Source: Rhizobium sp. C4
GTDB taxonomy: Bacteria > Pseudomonadota > Alphaproteobacteria > Rhizobiales > Rhizobiaceae
NCBI RefSeq assembly: GCF_021026315.1
Contig: NZ_JAJNCX010000004.1
Span: forward strand, 62,001 to 126,000
Direction of reading: 5' to 3'
Length of the DNA stretch: 64,000 bases
How positions within the stretch are numbered: position 1 is the stretch's first letter; each line of letters starts with the position of its first letter. The notes under the pieces are model-generated. The model searched no databases and was not told the DNA's origin. It was given only the letters and a program-made list of their open reading frames with translations. Position numbers and translations under genes: made by a program. This document shows positions 55,553 to 63,781 of this stretch, in pieces.

Positions 55553-57115
55553 CTATTTCTTCAGACTGCCCAGGATCCCGCGTACCAGCGCGCGACCAAG
55601 CGAGCTTGCCACCGAGCGCGCCGCCGATTTCATTGCGGCTTCCACCACGGTTTCGCGCTGGCGGCCGCCGGATTTGGTCGTGCCGCCGCCGCCGAGTACC
55701 GAGCCGAGGTCCGGCAGAGTCCAGCGGTTGCTGCCCGGCGTGCCGTCCGGCGGCTGGACGTCTTCCTGATGCGGAGCTTCGCCCTGCTGCTGCTTGTTTT
55801 CGGCCGCCTGCGCCCGCCCGGCGAGCATTTCATAGGCCGAGACGCGGTCGAGATCGGTGTCGTTGGCATCATCGATCGGCGTCTGCGACAGGACTTCGGC
55901 GAGACCATCGTCGCTGAGCGGGCCGAGCAGCGAGGACGGCGGGCGGATGAGGGTGCGCTGGACGATGGAGGGCGTGCCCTTGGCTTCCAGCGTCGAGACC
56001 AGCGCCTCGCCGGTGCCGAGATTGGAGATGACTTCCACTGCGTTGAAATCCGGATTGGGCCGGAACGTGTCGGCGGCGATCTTCACGGCCTTTACCTCGT
56101 TCGGCGAATAGGCGCGCAGGGCATGCTGGATGCGGTTGCCGAGCTGGGCGAGAACCGTATCCGGCACGTCGGCGGGGTTCTGCGTGACGAAATAGACGCC
56201 CACGCCCTTGGAGCGGATGAGGCGGACGACCTGTTCGATGCGCTCGAGCAGCACTTTCGGCGCGTCCTTGAAGAGGAGATGCGCCTCGTCGAAGAAGAAG
56301 ACGAGCTTCGGCTTTACCGGGTCACCGACTTCGGGCAGCTCCTCGAAGAGTTCGGAAAGCAGCCAGAGCAGGAAGGTGGCATAGAGCTTCGGGCTCAGCA
56401 TCAGTTTCTGGGCCGCGAGCACCGAGATATAGCCGCGCCCGTCATAGGTGGTGCGCATGAGGTCGGAGATCTTCAGCGCCGGCTCGCCGAAGAAGCTCGT
56501 TGCGCCCTGCTGTTCGAGGATCAGCAATTGGCGCTGGATCGCACCCACCGAGGTCGGGGAGACGAGGCCGTAACGGCTGGAGATTTCCTTGGCGTTCTGC
56601 GACATGTAGGTCAGCAGCGCCTGAAAGTCCTTGAGGTCCAGAAGCGGCAGGCCCTGTTCGTCGGCGAGCTTGAAGGCGATGTTGATGACGCCTTCCTGCG
56701 CGTCGGACGCATCCATCATGCGGGCGAGCAGGAGAGGGCCCATCTCGGTGACGGTGGCGCGCATGCGGTGGCCGCGCTCGCCGAAGAGATCCCAGAAGAT
56801 GACGGGGAACTTGTTGTAGGCGAAATCGTCGAGGCCGATTTCCTTGGCGCGCTTTTCGAGGAAGTCCTTCGGCTCGCCCTTGCCGCCGATGCCGGAAAGG
56901 TCGCCCTTCACGTCGGCGCAGAAGACCGGCACGCCGGCATTGGAGAAGCCTTCGGCCAGGACCTGCAGCGTCACCGTCTTGCCGGTGCCGGTTGCGCCGG
57001 TGACGAGGCCGTGGCGGTTGCCATATTTCAGTTCGAGATATTCGCCCTTGTTGATGCTGTCGTCCGGCTTGCGGCTGGTGCCGATATAGATCTTTCCGTC
57101 CACTTGCATCGTCAT
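55553..57115 (-). CDS. HerA/YjgR-like (DUF853) ATPase
   Basis: This 520-aa RecA-fold ATPase has Walker A GATGTGKTVTLQVLAEG near residue 40, VFCADVKGDLSG, and Walker B LVFFFDEAHLLF, with an arginine-finger region later. The last 100 residues are low in complexity (Gln, Gly, Ser). It belongs to the YjgR/DUF853 family related to the HerA-FtsK translocases; its substrate is unknown. No NurA-like nuclease is nearby. It is divergent from the DUF2267-like gene, with the TTGACG palindrome in between. Confidence 0.85.
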   Translation of the reverse strand: MTMQVDGKIYIGTSRKPDDSINKGEYLELKYGNRHGLVTGATGTGKTVTLQVLAEGFSNAGVPVFCADVKGDLSGIGGKGEPKDFLEKRAKEIGLDDFAYNKFPVIFWDLFGERGHRMRATVTEMGPLLLARMMDASDAQEGVINIAFKLADEQGLPLLDLKDFQALLTYMSQNAKEISSRYGLVSPTSVGAIQRQLLILEQQGATSFFGEPALKISDLMRTTYDGRGYISVLAAQKLMLSPKLYATFLLWLLSELFEELPEVGDPVKPKLVFFFDEAHLLFKDAPKVLLERIEQVVRLIRSKGVGVYFVTQNPADVPDTVLAQLGNRIQHALRAYSPNEVKAVKIAADTFRPNPDFNAVEVISNLGTGEALVSTLEAKGTPSIVQRTLIRPPSSLLGPLSDDGLAEVLSQTPIDDANDTDLDRVSAYEMLAGRAQAAENKQQQGEAPHQEDVQPPDGTPGSNRWTLPDLGSVLGGGGTTKSGGRQRETVVEAAMKSAARSVASSLGRALVRGILGSLKK

Positions 57116-57253
57116 GCGGTGCGCTCCCCTAGCCGGCCCGTCAGGGCTGGCGACTGTTCATTGAATCGTAGACATGATTTTATATGGTGACAGGGTCATT
57201 GCGGCAACAAGAGGCCGATGGGCTGCTTGTTTTCCGGCACGAATTCTATTACG

Positions 57254-57269
57254 TTGACGTTCACGTCAA
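57254..57269. promoter_or_regulatory. Palindrome TTGACGTTCACGTCAA (shared motif, site 1)
   Basis: This is a near-perfect 16-bp palindrome 24 bp before the DUF2267-like start. It continues as ATATTGAC, so GTCAATATTGAC (57265-57276) is a second palindrome. The same 19-bp block with one base changed recurs at 59377. It is a probable transcription-factor site; the style resembles sites of MerR-type LiuR regulators. Confidence 0.5.
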
Positions 57270-57292
57270 TATTGACTCTACGGGAGAAATTC

Positions 57293-57661
57293 ATGAACGA
57301 ACTGGTTTCCAAGGTTGCCGATGCTGTTGGCCTCGAGCCTGCCGTTGCCGAAAAGGCGATCGGCCTCATGCTCTCCTTCCTGAAGAAGGAAGGCGATGAT
57401 CAAGCCGTGTCGGCCATGATCGCGGCGATCCCGGGCGCGGAAGAGCTGGCAGCGGCACAGAACGGCGGCGGCGGTTTCCTCGGCAGCCTGCTCGGCGGCG
57501 GCATCATGGCGCTCGGCCAGCAGCTGATGAGCGCCGGTCTCGGCATGGGCGAGATCACCTCGCTTGCCAAGGAAACCATGTCGGTTGCCCGCCAGTATGC
57601 CGGCGATCAGGTCGTTGACGACGTGATTGCTTCGGTTCCGGGTCTCGGGCAGTTCGTCTGA
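57293..57661 (+). CDS. DUF2267-like small protein
   Basis: This 122-aa protein begins with an alpha-helical stretch (MNELVSKVADAVGLEPAVAE, then AIGLMLSFLKKEGDD), has a glycine-rich centre (NGGGGFLGSLLGGGIMALGQ) and ends GDQVVDDVIASVPGLGQF. It resembles DUF2267/DUF2780-type proteins found in rhizobia; no function is known. GGGAGAA precedes ATG 57293; the open frame to 57218 is not used. The palindromic site 1 lies 24 bp upstream, and a strong terminator follows. Confidence 0.65.
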   Translation: MNELVSKVADAVGLEPAVAEKAIGLMLSFLKKEGDDQAVSAMIAAIPGAEELAAAQNGGGGFLGSLLGGGIMALGQQLMSAGLGMGEITSLAKETMSVARQYAGDQVVDDVIASVPGLGQFV

Positions 57662-57686
57662 TCCGTTTTCCGTTTTGCTGTTTGGA

Positions 57687-57716
57687 AGGCCCGGCTTAGT
57701 GCCGGGCCTTTTCGTT
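57687..57716 (+). terminator. Intrinsic terminator after the DUF2267-like gene
   Basis: AGGCCCGGC (57687-57695) pairs perfectly with GCCGGGCCT (57701-57709), loop TTAGT, then TTTCGTTT. Confidence 0.85.
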
Positions 57717-57872
57717 TCTGCGGGCCGTTAACGAAAATTTCGGCGTTGGCTTTGTATGAATTCGGGGAGGGCGGTTCGGTGCGCCGAGGGTGGCTGCCGC
57801 ATTCAATACTATAATCACTTATCTTGATTATCCGAAATCTCCAAAATCTAAGATTCAGATAATCGTATTTAA

Positions 57873-58646
57873 TCAAGCCTTTGTTGCGACTATGAAAAGA
57901 CGCGGGAAGCGCAACGGAACGCGGCCATTTTCGAGCGGCGGATAGTGCTTGCGCACCGCATCCGTATAGGCTTCGATATAGGCCGGGCGGTCTTTTTCCT
58001 CCAGCAGATCGAGCCATGGGCGCAGGCCCGTTCCCTTCACCCACTCAACAATCGCCTCCGCGTTTTCAAGCGGGTGATAATAGATCGTGTGCCAGAGATC
58101 GACGCGCGTCGAGATCGGGGCGAGCGCATTCATATAGTCGGCCGGGCTCGGCAGCAGCGGGCGCTTGCCCTTGCCGCCGGCGAAGCGCGCCGCCCAAGGG
58201 CCGGAAAGCGCTGTCTCCTCCATCAGCCGGTGGGTCGGTTCGGTCAGATTGTCCGGCATCTGGATCGCCAGCACGCCGCCGGGCTTCAATCCATTTGCCA
58301 TCAGCCGCTTCAGCACAGCAAGCTGGTCGGGCACCCATTGGAAGACCGCGTTGGCATAAAGCAGGTCGGCCTTTTCGCCCGGCAGCCAGGTTTCCAGATC
58401 GCCATGCGAGAAGGTGAGATCGGGCAGGCGCTTGCGCGCCGCTTCCAGCATGTTTTCGTCGCTATCCATGCCCGCGACGCGGGCGTCGGGAAAGCGCTCG
58501 GCGATCAGTTCGGTCGAATTGCCGGGGCCGCAGCCCATGTCGATGGCAAGAGCTGGTGCATCGAGTGGAACCTGGGCCAGAAGGTCGCGGGCGGGGCGGG
58601 TGCGTTCGTCTTCGAACTTCAGATACTGCGCCGGCGACCAGGCCAT
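57873..58646 (-). CDS. tam: Trans-aconitate 2-methyltransferase Tam
   Basis: This 257-aa SAM methyltransferase starts MAWSPAQYLKFEDERTRPA, as Tam does, with SAM motif AIDMGCGPGNSTELIAERFP and YANAVFQWVPD. It methylates trans-aconitate, an inhibitory by-product of the citric acid cycle. It is the downstream gene of a pair with the haloacid dehalogenase (3-bp gap). Past its end the AT-rich gap to 57662 holds GATTATC/GATAATC inverted repeats that could end the transcript. Confidence 0.9.
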   Translation of the reverse strand: MAWSPAQYLKFEDERTRPARDLLAQVPLDAPALAIDMGCGPGNSTELIAERFPDARVAGMDSDENMLEAARKRLPDLTFSHGDLETWLPGEKADLLYANAVFQWVPDQLAVLKRLMANGLKPGGVLAIQMPDNLTEPTHRLMEETALSGPWAARFAGGKGKRPLLPSPADYMNALAPISTRVDLWHTIYYHPLENAEAIVEWVKGTGLRPWLDLLEEKDRPAYIEAYTDAVRKHYPPLENGRVPLRFPRLFIVATKA

Positions 58647-58649
58647 GGG

Positions 58650-59303
58650 CTATTCCAATCCGTTGAGCGAGGGGAGGATGAGGGAGGGACCGTAGTCCTT
58701 GTATTCGTCCGGCGCGTTGGCGCGGTTGATCCAGACGGTGCGGAAGCCGAACTTGGTGGCGCCCGCCACATCCCAGCGGTTGGACGACTGGAAGGAGACG
58801 GCGCCCGGATAGAGCCGGTAATTGGTCGTCACCATGTCATAGACCTGCGGCGCGGTCTTGAAGGTGCGGATCTCGTCGACGGAGAAGATGTCGTCGATCA
58901 TCATGTCGAGGGCGGAGTTCTTCACCGCTGCCGCCAGCATGGAAGGCGAGCCGTTGGAGAGGATGGCGATGCGCGCGCCGCCGGCTTTCAGGGTCTTCAG
59001 CGTGGAGGGCACTTCCGGATAGCAGTCGAGCTTCCAATAGGCTTCGAGCAGCTTGTCGCGTAAGGCTTTGTTGACGCTCGGCACGCGCCAGAAGGCATAG
59101 TCGAGTGCCTGTTCGGTCAGCGCCCAGAAGTCCTGATAGCCGCCCATCAGTGCGCGGACCCAGGAATATTCCAGCTGCTTCGACCGCCAGACGTCGGAGA
59201 AGAGCTGCCCGTCCGGTCCCACGTCGCCCGCATGCCGGCGCACGGCCGCATGAACGTCGAAAAGCGTTCCGTAGGCATCGAAAACATAGGCTGCGTATGA
59301 CAT
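58650..59303 (-). CDS. Haloacid dehalogenase type II
   Basis: This 217-aa HAD hydrolase has the nucleophile Asp in YVFDAYGTLFDVHAAV near residue 9, then ILSNGSPSML (motif II), a conserved Lys in the middle, and SSNRWDVAGATKFGF (motif III). This is the sequence style of L-2-haloacid dehalogenase (type II). The natural substrate may differ. It is divergent from the aminotransferase, with palindromic site 2 in between, and sits directly upstream of tam. Confidence 0.88.
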   Translation of the reverse strand: MSYAAYVFDAYGTLFDVHAAVRRHAGDVGPDGQLFSDVWRSKQLEYSWVRALMGGYQDFWALTEQALDYAFWRVPSVNKALRDKLLEAYWKLDCYPEVPSTLKTLKAGGARIAILSNGSPSMLAAAVKNSALDMMIDDIFSVDEIRTFKTAPQVYDMVTTNYRLYPGAVSFQSSNRWDVAGATKFGFRTVWINRANAPDEYKDYGPSLILPSLNGLE

Positions 59304-59376
59304 GTCCCGTCCGGTTTTTATTGAGCCGCGACAATTGTTTGCCGGCTCCCCATTGTGCGGCGCAAAATGAGGCAGA

Positions 59377-59392
59377 TTGACGTTCGCGTCAA
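59377..59392. promoter_or_regulatory. Palindrome TTGACGTTCGCGTCAA (shared motif, site 2)
   Basis: This 16-bp palindrome lies in the divergent gap between the dehalogenase (start 59303) and the aminotransferase (start 59474). Followed by TAT, it shares TTGACGTTCRCGTCAATAT with site 1 at 57254. A half-site TTGACG recurs at 59415. Confidence 0.55.
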
Positions 59393-59473
59393 TATATTCC
59401 CGATTTGCCTCGGGTTGACGTGGCGCCGAAATGAGCCTTCATTGGCCGCCGCAATCGAATGAAGGAGGCGGCC

Positions 59474-60346
59474 ATGCATGGCAGCGCGGACACGAAGATC
59501 ACCACCTGGAACTATATCGACGGCGAATGGCTGCCGGGTAATCCGCCGGTCGCGGGGCCTTCGACGCATGCCATGTGGCTCGGCTCCTCGGTGTTCGACG
59601 GTGCGCGCTGGTTTGACGGCGTGGCGCCCGATCTCGACCTGCATTGCCAGCGCATCAACCGTTCGGCGCTCGCACTCGGCCTGAAGCCGACGAAGACGCC
59701 CGAAGAGATCGAGGCCCTTGCTCGCGAAGGCATTGCCCGTTTCGATGGTTCGAGCCCGCTCTATATCAAGCCGATGTACTGGGGCGAATCCGGCAGCGCG
59801 GGGCTCGTCGCCGTCGATCCGGAATCGACCCGCTTTGCCCTCGTCCTCTTCGAGGCTGCCATGCCGCCGAAGGACCAGCCGGGCATCAAGCTGACGCTTT
59901 CGCCCTTCCGCCGTCCGACGATGGAATGCATGCCGACCAATGCCAAGGCGGGCTGCCTTTATCCCAACAACGGCCGCATCCTGTCCGAGGCCCGCTCACG
60001 CGGCTTCGACAATGCGCTGGTGCGCGACATGCTGGGCAATGTCGCCGAAACCGGCTCGGCCAATATCTTCATGGTCAAGGATGGCGTGGCCTATACGCCG
60101 GCCGAGAACCACACGTTCCTGGCCGGCATCACCCGTTCGCGCGTGATGAAGCTGCTCCGCGGCGCGGGCGTCGAGGTTCGCGAGGCCACCCTTTCGGTCA
60201 GCGATTTCATGAATGCCGACGAGGTCTTCATGTCCGGCAACTATTCGAAGGTCCAGCCGGTCATCCAGCTCGACGATCGCCACTTCCAGAAGGGGCCGGT
60301 GACGGAGAGGGCCTATGGGCTTTACTTTGATTGGGCGCATGGGTGA
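59474..60346 (+). CDS. ilvE: Branched-chain amino acid aminotransferase (class IV)
   Basis: This 290-aa fold-type IV PLP enzyme has SSVFDGARWF near residue 37, the catalytic Lys in NAKAGCLYPNN, VAETGSANIFMVKDGV and FLAGITRSRVMKLL. It interconverts branched-chain amino acids and their 2-oxo acids. AAGGAGG at 59462-59468 supports ATG 59474. It is convergent with the GGDEF gene. The palindromic site 2 lies 82 bp upstream of the start codon. The class also holds D-amino acid transaminases, so the substrate is inferred. Confidence 0.82.
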   Translation: MHGSADTKITTWNYIDGEWLPGNPPVAGPSTHAMWLGSSVFDGARWFDGVAPDLDLHCQRINRSALALGLKPTKTPEEIEALAREGIARFDGSSPLYIKPMYWGESGSAGLVAVDPESTRFALVLFEAAMPPKDQPGIKLTLSPFRRPTMECMPTNAKAGCLYPNNGRILSEARSRGFDNALVRDMLGNVAETGSANIFMVKDGVAYTPAENHTFLAGITRSRVMKLLRGAGVEVREATLSVSDFMNADEVFMSGNYSKVQPVIQLDDRHFQKGPVTERAYGLYFDWAHG

Positions 60347-60390
60347 GGGGAGAAACGCCGTCCAGGCGGCCCCTCAACTCGGCTGGCAGT

Positions 60391-61323
60391 CTACAGGTCG
60401 CTTATGACGACGCGGTCCCGGCCCTCGGCCTTGGCTTTGTAGAGCGCCTTGTCGGCCCTGAGCAGGGCGCCGTCGAGGTCGTGTTCTCCCGGATGAACCA
60501 TCGCCACGCCGAAGCTTGAGGTGATGCGCACGGGTGTTTCGTCGAAGGTGAACTGAAGCCGCGACACTGCGCGCTTCAGGCGCTCTGCGGTCCGCGCTGC
60601 ATGCTGGTTCGTCGCTTCGAGAGCGATGGCGAATTCCTCGCCGCCGAGGCGGCCCGCGAGGTCGAAATCCCTCAGATTGGCGCGGCAGGCGGCGACCAGC
60701 GAGCGCAGGACCTCATCGCCGGAGGCATGGCCGAACTGGTCGTTGACCGACTTGAAGTGATCGACATCCAGCATGATGACCGAGACGTCCAGCCCCTTGC
60801 GCGCCACGATCTCGCAGAGCCGGCTTCCTTCCTTGAGAAACTGCCGCCGCGTCAGCGCACCGGTGAGCGCGTCGCGATGGGCGAACTCCCTGAGCTCGAA
60901 TTCGCTTGCTGCGATCTCCGCGAGATTTTCCAGGACGCGCAGTTCCTTGTCCGAGAAGATGCGGGGTTTGGTGTGGATGGCGCAGATGGTGCCGATGGGG
61001 GTCCCTTCGGATGTGCGCAGGATGACGCCGGCATAGAAGCGCAGGCGCGGCTCCTCATTCACCAGCGCATGATCGTGGAATTCCTCGTCCCTGGCCGTAT
61101 CGGGGATGATGACCGGCACGCCCTTGCGCCAGGTCGCGCGGCAGAAGCTCGCCTCCAGCGGGATTTCCGTCAGGTCGAGGCCCTGGATGGACTTGAACGT
61201 CTGTCGATTTCCCTCGATCAACGAGACTGCGGCGACATCGACGTTGAAGATGTCCTTCACGAGACTGGTGAGGCGATCGAAGGCCTCTTTTGTCGATCTG
61301 TCAGTCCCAAACGATTGCAGCAT
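60391..61323 (-). CDS. GAF-GGDEF diguanylate cyclase
   Basis: This 310-aa soluble protein has an N-terminal GAF sensor domain (residues about 15-150, VAAVSLIEGNRQTFKSIQGL, then GTICAIHTKPRIFSDKEL) and a C-terminal GGDEF domain with the active motif GGEEF (227-231). The RxxD product-inhibition site RDFD is placed five residues before it. It should make c-di-GMP and be feedback-inhibited. The GAF ligand is unknown. It is convergent with ilvE. Confidence 0.92.
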   Translation of the reverse strand: MLQSFGTDRSTKEAFDRLTSLVKDIFNVDVAAVSLIEGNRQTFKSIQGLDLTEIPLEASFCRATWRKGVPVIIPDTARDEEFHDHALVNEEPRLRFYAGVILRTSEGTPIGTICAIHTKPRIFSDKELRVLENLAEIAASEFELREFAHRDALTGALTRRQFLKEGSRLCEIVARKGLDVSVIMLDVDHFKSVNDQFGHASGDEVLRSLVAACRANLRDFDLAGRLGGEEFAIALEATNQHAARTAERLKRAVSRLQFTFDETPVRITSSFGVAMVHPGEHDLDGALLRADKALYKAKAEGRDRVVISDL

Positions 61324-61565
61324 CCCTAACCTTTCGTCTGCCCCCTCAGACGAACCGGCTCTGCGCGCGGGGTTGTCTGAGCGCTGCGCGTCAAATTGAC
61401 AGTGGCTAAATTTTACATAACAAAAGCTTCCGAAAACTTACCACACCTAGCAAAACGCGCATCTTTGGTGTCCTCTCATCAAATGGGGCAGGGCGTTTGC
61501 ATGCTTGAAACCACCTGCTGCTTGCCCTAGACCAAGTGGACTTAGCTCGCTTTCGGGGGATCATC

Positions 61566-61805
61566 ATGCGGCAGGTGAATGTGCATGCGGCCAAGACGCA
61601 TCTGTCTCGGCTGATCGAGGAGGTGGAGCGCGGCGACACCGTGATCCTGGCGCGGGCGGGCAAGCCGGTTGCGAAGATCGTGCCGATCGAGGTGGAGCCG
61701 TCGTCGGGCCGCATCGGTTTCCTGAAGGGGCATGTGAAGGGGGCGGACTCGCTCGATCTGTCGGGCGGCGCTTCCGTCGATGGGCTGCTGGGAGGCTTCT
61801 TTTGA
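61566..61805 (+). CDS. Phd/YefM family antitoxin
   Basis: This 79-aa protein starts MRQVNVHAAKTHLSRLIEEVE, the Phd/YefM pattern, with VILARAGKPVAKIVPIE and a C-terminal toxin-binding tail. It neutralises the PIN toxin encoded next and normally represses the operon. ATG 61566 is chosen. The toxin start codon overlaps its stop. Confidence 0.88.
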   Translation: MRQVNVHAAKTHLSRLIEEVERGDTVILARAGKPVAKIVPIEVEPSSGRIGFLKGHVKGADSLDLSGGASVDGLLGGFF

Positions 61806-62188
61806 AGATCCTGCTCGATACGCCCGTTCTGGTCTGGGTCGCGGCCGATAGCGTTCATCTCGACGACAAGGCGCGCCGGCTGATCCTCGACGAGGGCAAC
61901 GAACTCTATTTCAGCGCCGCCAGCATCTGGGAGATCGGGCTGCGCGGCGCCGCCAGTTTCGACGGCCCGCCGGTCGATGTGCGCATGCTGCGCCGGGGCC
62001 TGCTCGACGCCGGCTATCGCGAGGTGCCGGTGCGCTCGGAGCATGCGATGGCGGTGCAGGAATTCGAAGACCTGCCGGTCGATTCCTTCGCGCGGCTGCT
62101 GCTGGCACAGGCCCGCTATGAGGGGCTGATGCTGATGAGCGCCAAGCCGGGGCTGATCGCGCACAAGGCCGGCATCCTGCCAATTTGA
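61802..62188 (+). CDS. PIN domain toxin (VapC type)
   Basis: This 128-aa PIN-domain ribonuclease has KILLDTPVLVWVAADS (first Asp), FSAASIWEIGLRG (Glu), FARLLLAQARYEGLMLMS, then a late acidic position where VapC proteins carry Asp (here SAKPG; the usual D is replaced by K or shifted). The start is TTG 61802, which overlaps the antitoxin stop (TTGA). A longer reading frame from 61505 is not coding. Confidence 0.82.
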   Translation: MKILLDTPVLVWVAADSVHLDDKARRLILDEGNELYFSAASIWEIGLRGAASFDGPPVDVRMLRRGLLDAGYREVPVRSEHAMAVQEFEDLPVDSFARLLLAQARYEGLMLMSAKPGLIAHKAGILPI

Positions 62189-62364
62189 GCGAAATCCTGC
62201 CGTTTGGCATCGCAGGCAGGGCGCGAGACGTGGCTGCGCCGGCCTTTTCATATTGCGAAAAGCGTCAAATTTTCCGGCTCTTGCGGTTGCCTCGCAACTG
62301 TCACACACCTATGTTCCACTGCATCCGCTTCAATCCCCGTAATGGACACCAAGGAGAGACCAAG

Positions 62365-62967
62365 ATGGCTTTCGAACTTCCCGCACTTCCGTATGACTAC
62401 GAAGCGCTCGTGCCCTTCATGTCGAAGGAAACTCTCGAATATCACCACGACAAGCATCATCTTGCCTATGTGACCAACGGCAACAAGCTGGCTGAAGAAG
62501 CCGGTCTCGGCGGCCTTTCGGTCGAGGAAGTCGTCAAGAAGTCCTTCGGCACCAATGCCGGCCTCTTCAACAACGCTGCCCAGCACTACAACCACATCCA
62601 TTTCTGGAAGTGGATGAAGAAGAATGGCGGCGGCAAGTCGCTTCCGGGCAAGCTGCAGGCTGCGATCGACAGCGACCTCGGCGGCTACGACAAGTTCCGC
62701 GCCGATTTCATCGCTGCCGGCACGACGCAGTTCGGTTCCGGCTGGGCCTGGCTCTCGGTCAAGAACGGCAAGCTCGAAATCTCCAAGACCCCGAACGGCG
62801 AGAACCCGCTCGTTCACGGTGCGTCGCCGATTCTCGGCGTCGACGTCTGGGAACACTCCTATTACATCGACTACCGCAACGCCCGTCCGAAGTATCTCGA
62901 AGCCTTCGTCGACAGCCTGATCAACTGGGATTACGTCCTGGAAATGTACGAAGCCGCTGCAAAGTAA
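62365..62967 (+). CDS. sodB: Superoxide dismutase, Fe/Mn family
   Basis: This 200-aa protein opens AFELPALPYDYEALVPFMS. Metal ligands are visible: His in EYHHDKHHLAYV, His in AQHYNHIHFWKWM, and Asp/His in GVDVWEHSYYIDY. FGSGWAWL is typical. It disproportionates superoxide in the cytoplasm; iron is more likely in rhizobia, but manganese is possible. AAGGAG (62351-62356) supports ATG 62365. A terminator follows at 62991. Confidence 0.95.
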   Translation: MAFELPALPYDYEALVPFMSKETLEYHHDKHHLAYVTNGNKLAEEAGLGGLSVEEVVKKSFGTNAGLFNNAAQHYNHIHFWKWMKKNGGGKSLPGKLQAAIDSDLGGYDKFRADFIAAGTTQFGSGWAWLSVKNGKLEISKTPNGENPLVHGASPILGVDVWEHSYYIDYRNARPKYLEAFVDSLINWDYVLEMYEAAAK

Positions 62968-62990
62968 GGCTTTTTACGATCTTGTTTCAG

Positions 62991-63025
62991 AGCCCGCTGC
63001 GCCCCGCGCGGCGGGCTTTTGTTTG
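62991..63025 (+). terminator. Intrinsic terminator after sodB
   Basis: AGCCCGC (62991-62997) pairs with GCGGGCT (63011-63017), with an inner GCGC/GCGC extension, then TTTGTTTG. The following gap to 63258 holds no gene I can support. Confidence 0.75.
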
Positions 63026-63258
63026 TGACCGTTTTTCAACGGCTTTTGGAGACAGTTGCGACCACACTGTTCGCTATATGTGAACAATAGGGGTTTTGGC
63101 CGCAGGTCTTTGATTTGGCGTCTGTTTTTCCGGATTCTCTGAATTATTGTGACCCTGTCGCCTGAATTTCACCGGAATGTGATTTTGAAGTGATCGCACC
63201 GGGATAGTCATGTGGTAGTCCCGGTCAGCCCCGCCGGGGCGAACAATGGAGATTCCGG

Positions 63259-63696
63259 ATGATCAAGAGAACATTTGCTGCAGCCCTTATCTGTCTTGCC
63301 GGCGCAACAGCCGCATTTTCCGCCAGCGAGTTTGGCGACAAGCGCGAAGCCGACATGAAGAAGATCGGCGGCGCAACGGCGCAGCTCGCCGGCATTGCCA
63401 AGGGCGACAAGCCCTATGACGCAGCCGTCGTGAAGACCGCGCTGACGACCATCAACACGACCATCAAGGAATTCCCGACGCTGTTCCCGGCCGGCAAGCC
63501 GGACGCTGACGGCGCTGCAAGCCCGAAAATCTGGGAAAACATGGCCGGCTTCAAGGGCCATGCCACGGAACTCGCTTCGGTCACCGACAAGCTGCTCGCC
63601 GCACCGCCGGCTGACCAGAAGGCTGTTGGTGCCGCTCTCGGCGATATCGGCAAGGTCTGCTCGGCCTGCCATCAGGATTTCCGCCTGAAGAAGTAA
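63259..63696 (+). CDS. Cytochrome c' (class II cytochrome c)
   Basis: This 145-aa protein has a signal peptide (MIKRTFAAALICLAGATAAFS), a four-helix-bundle body and a C-terminal haem motif CSACHQDFR. This is the layout of cytochrome c', which can bind NO and may protect against it. The protein is periplasmic. It precedes another c-type cytochrome gene, from which it is separated by a terminator. Confidence 0.9.
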   Translation: MIKRTFAAALICLAGATAAFSASEFGDKREADMKKIGGATAQLAGIAKGDKPYDAAVVKTALTTINTTIKEFPTLFPAGKPDADGAASPKIWENMAGFKGHATELASVTDKLLAAPPADQKAVGAALGDIGKVCSACHQDFRLKK

Positions 63697-63714
63697 GACC
63701 TTCCGGGTCGTTTC

Positions 63715-63749
63715 GGGCGCTTCCCTTTCTTGAGGGCAGCGCCCTTTTT
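63715..63749 (+). terminator. Intrinsic terminator after the cytochrome c' gene
   Basis: GGGCGC (63715-63720) pairs with GCGCCC (63739-63744), with an inner CCC/GGG pairing, then TTTTTCCGTTTT. It may be partly read through to the next cytochrome. Confidence 0.7.
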
Positions 63750-63781
63750 CCGTTTTGGGCAGAGCTTCAGGAGCGCGCACC

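Noticed and set aside
55769-57190. A 473-codon plus-strand frame opposite the HerA-like ATPase
   Set aside because: The minus strand carries Walker A and B motifs; the plus-strand frame is a high-GC shadow.
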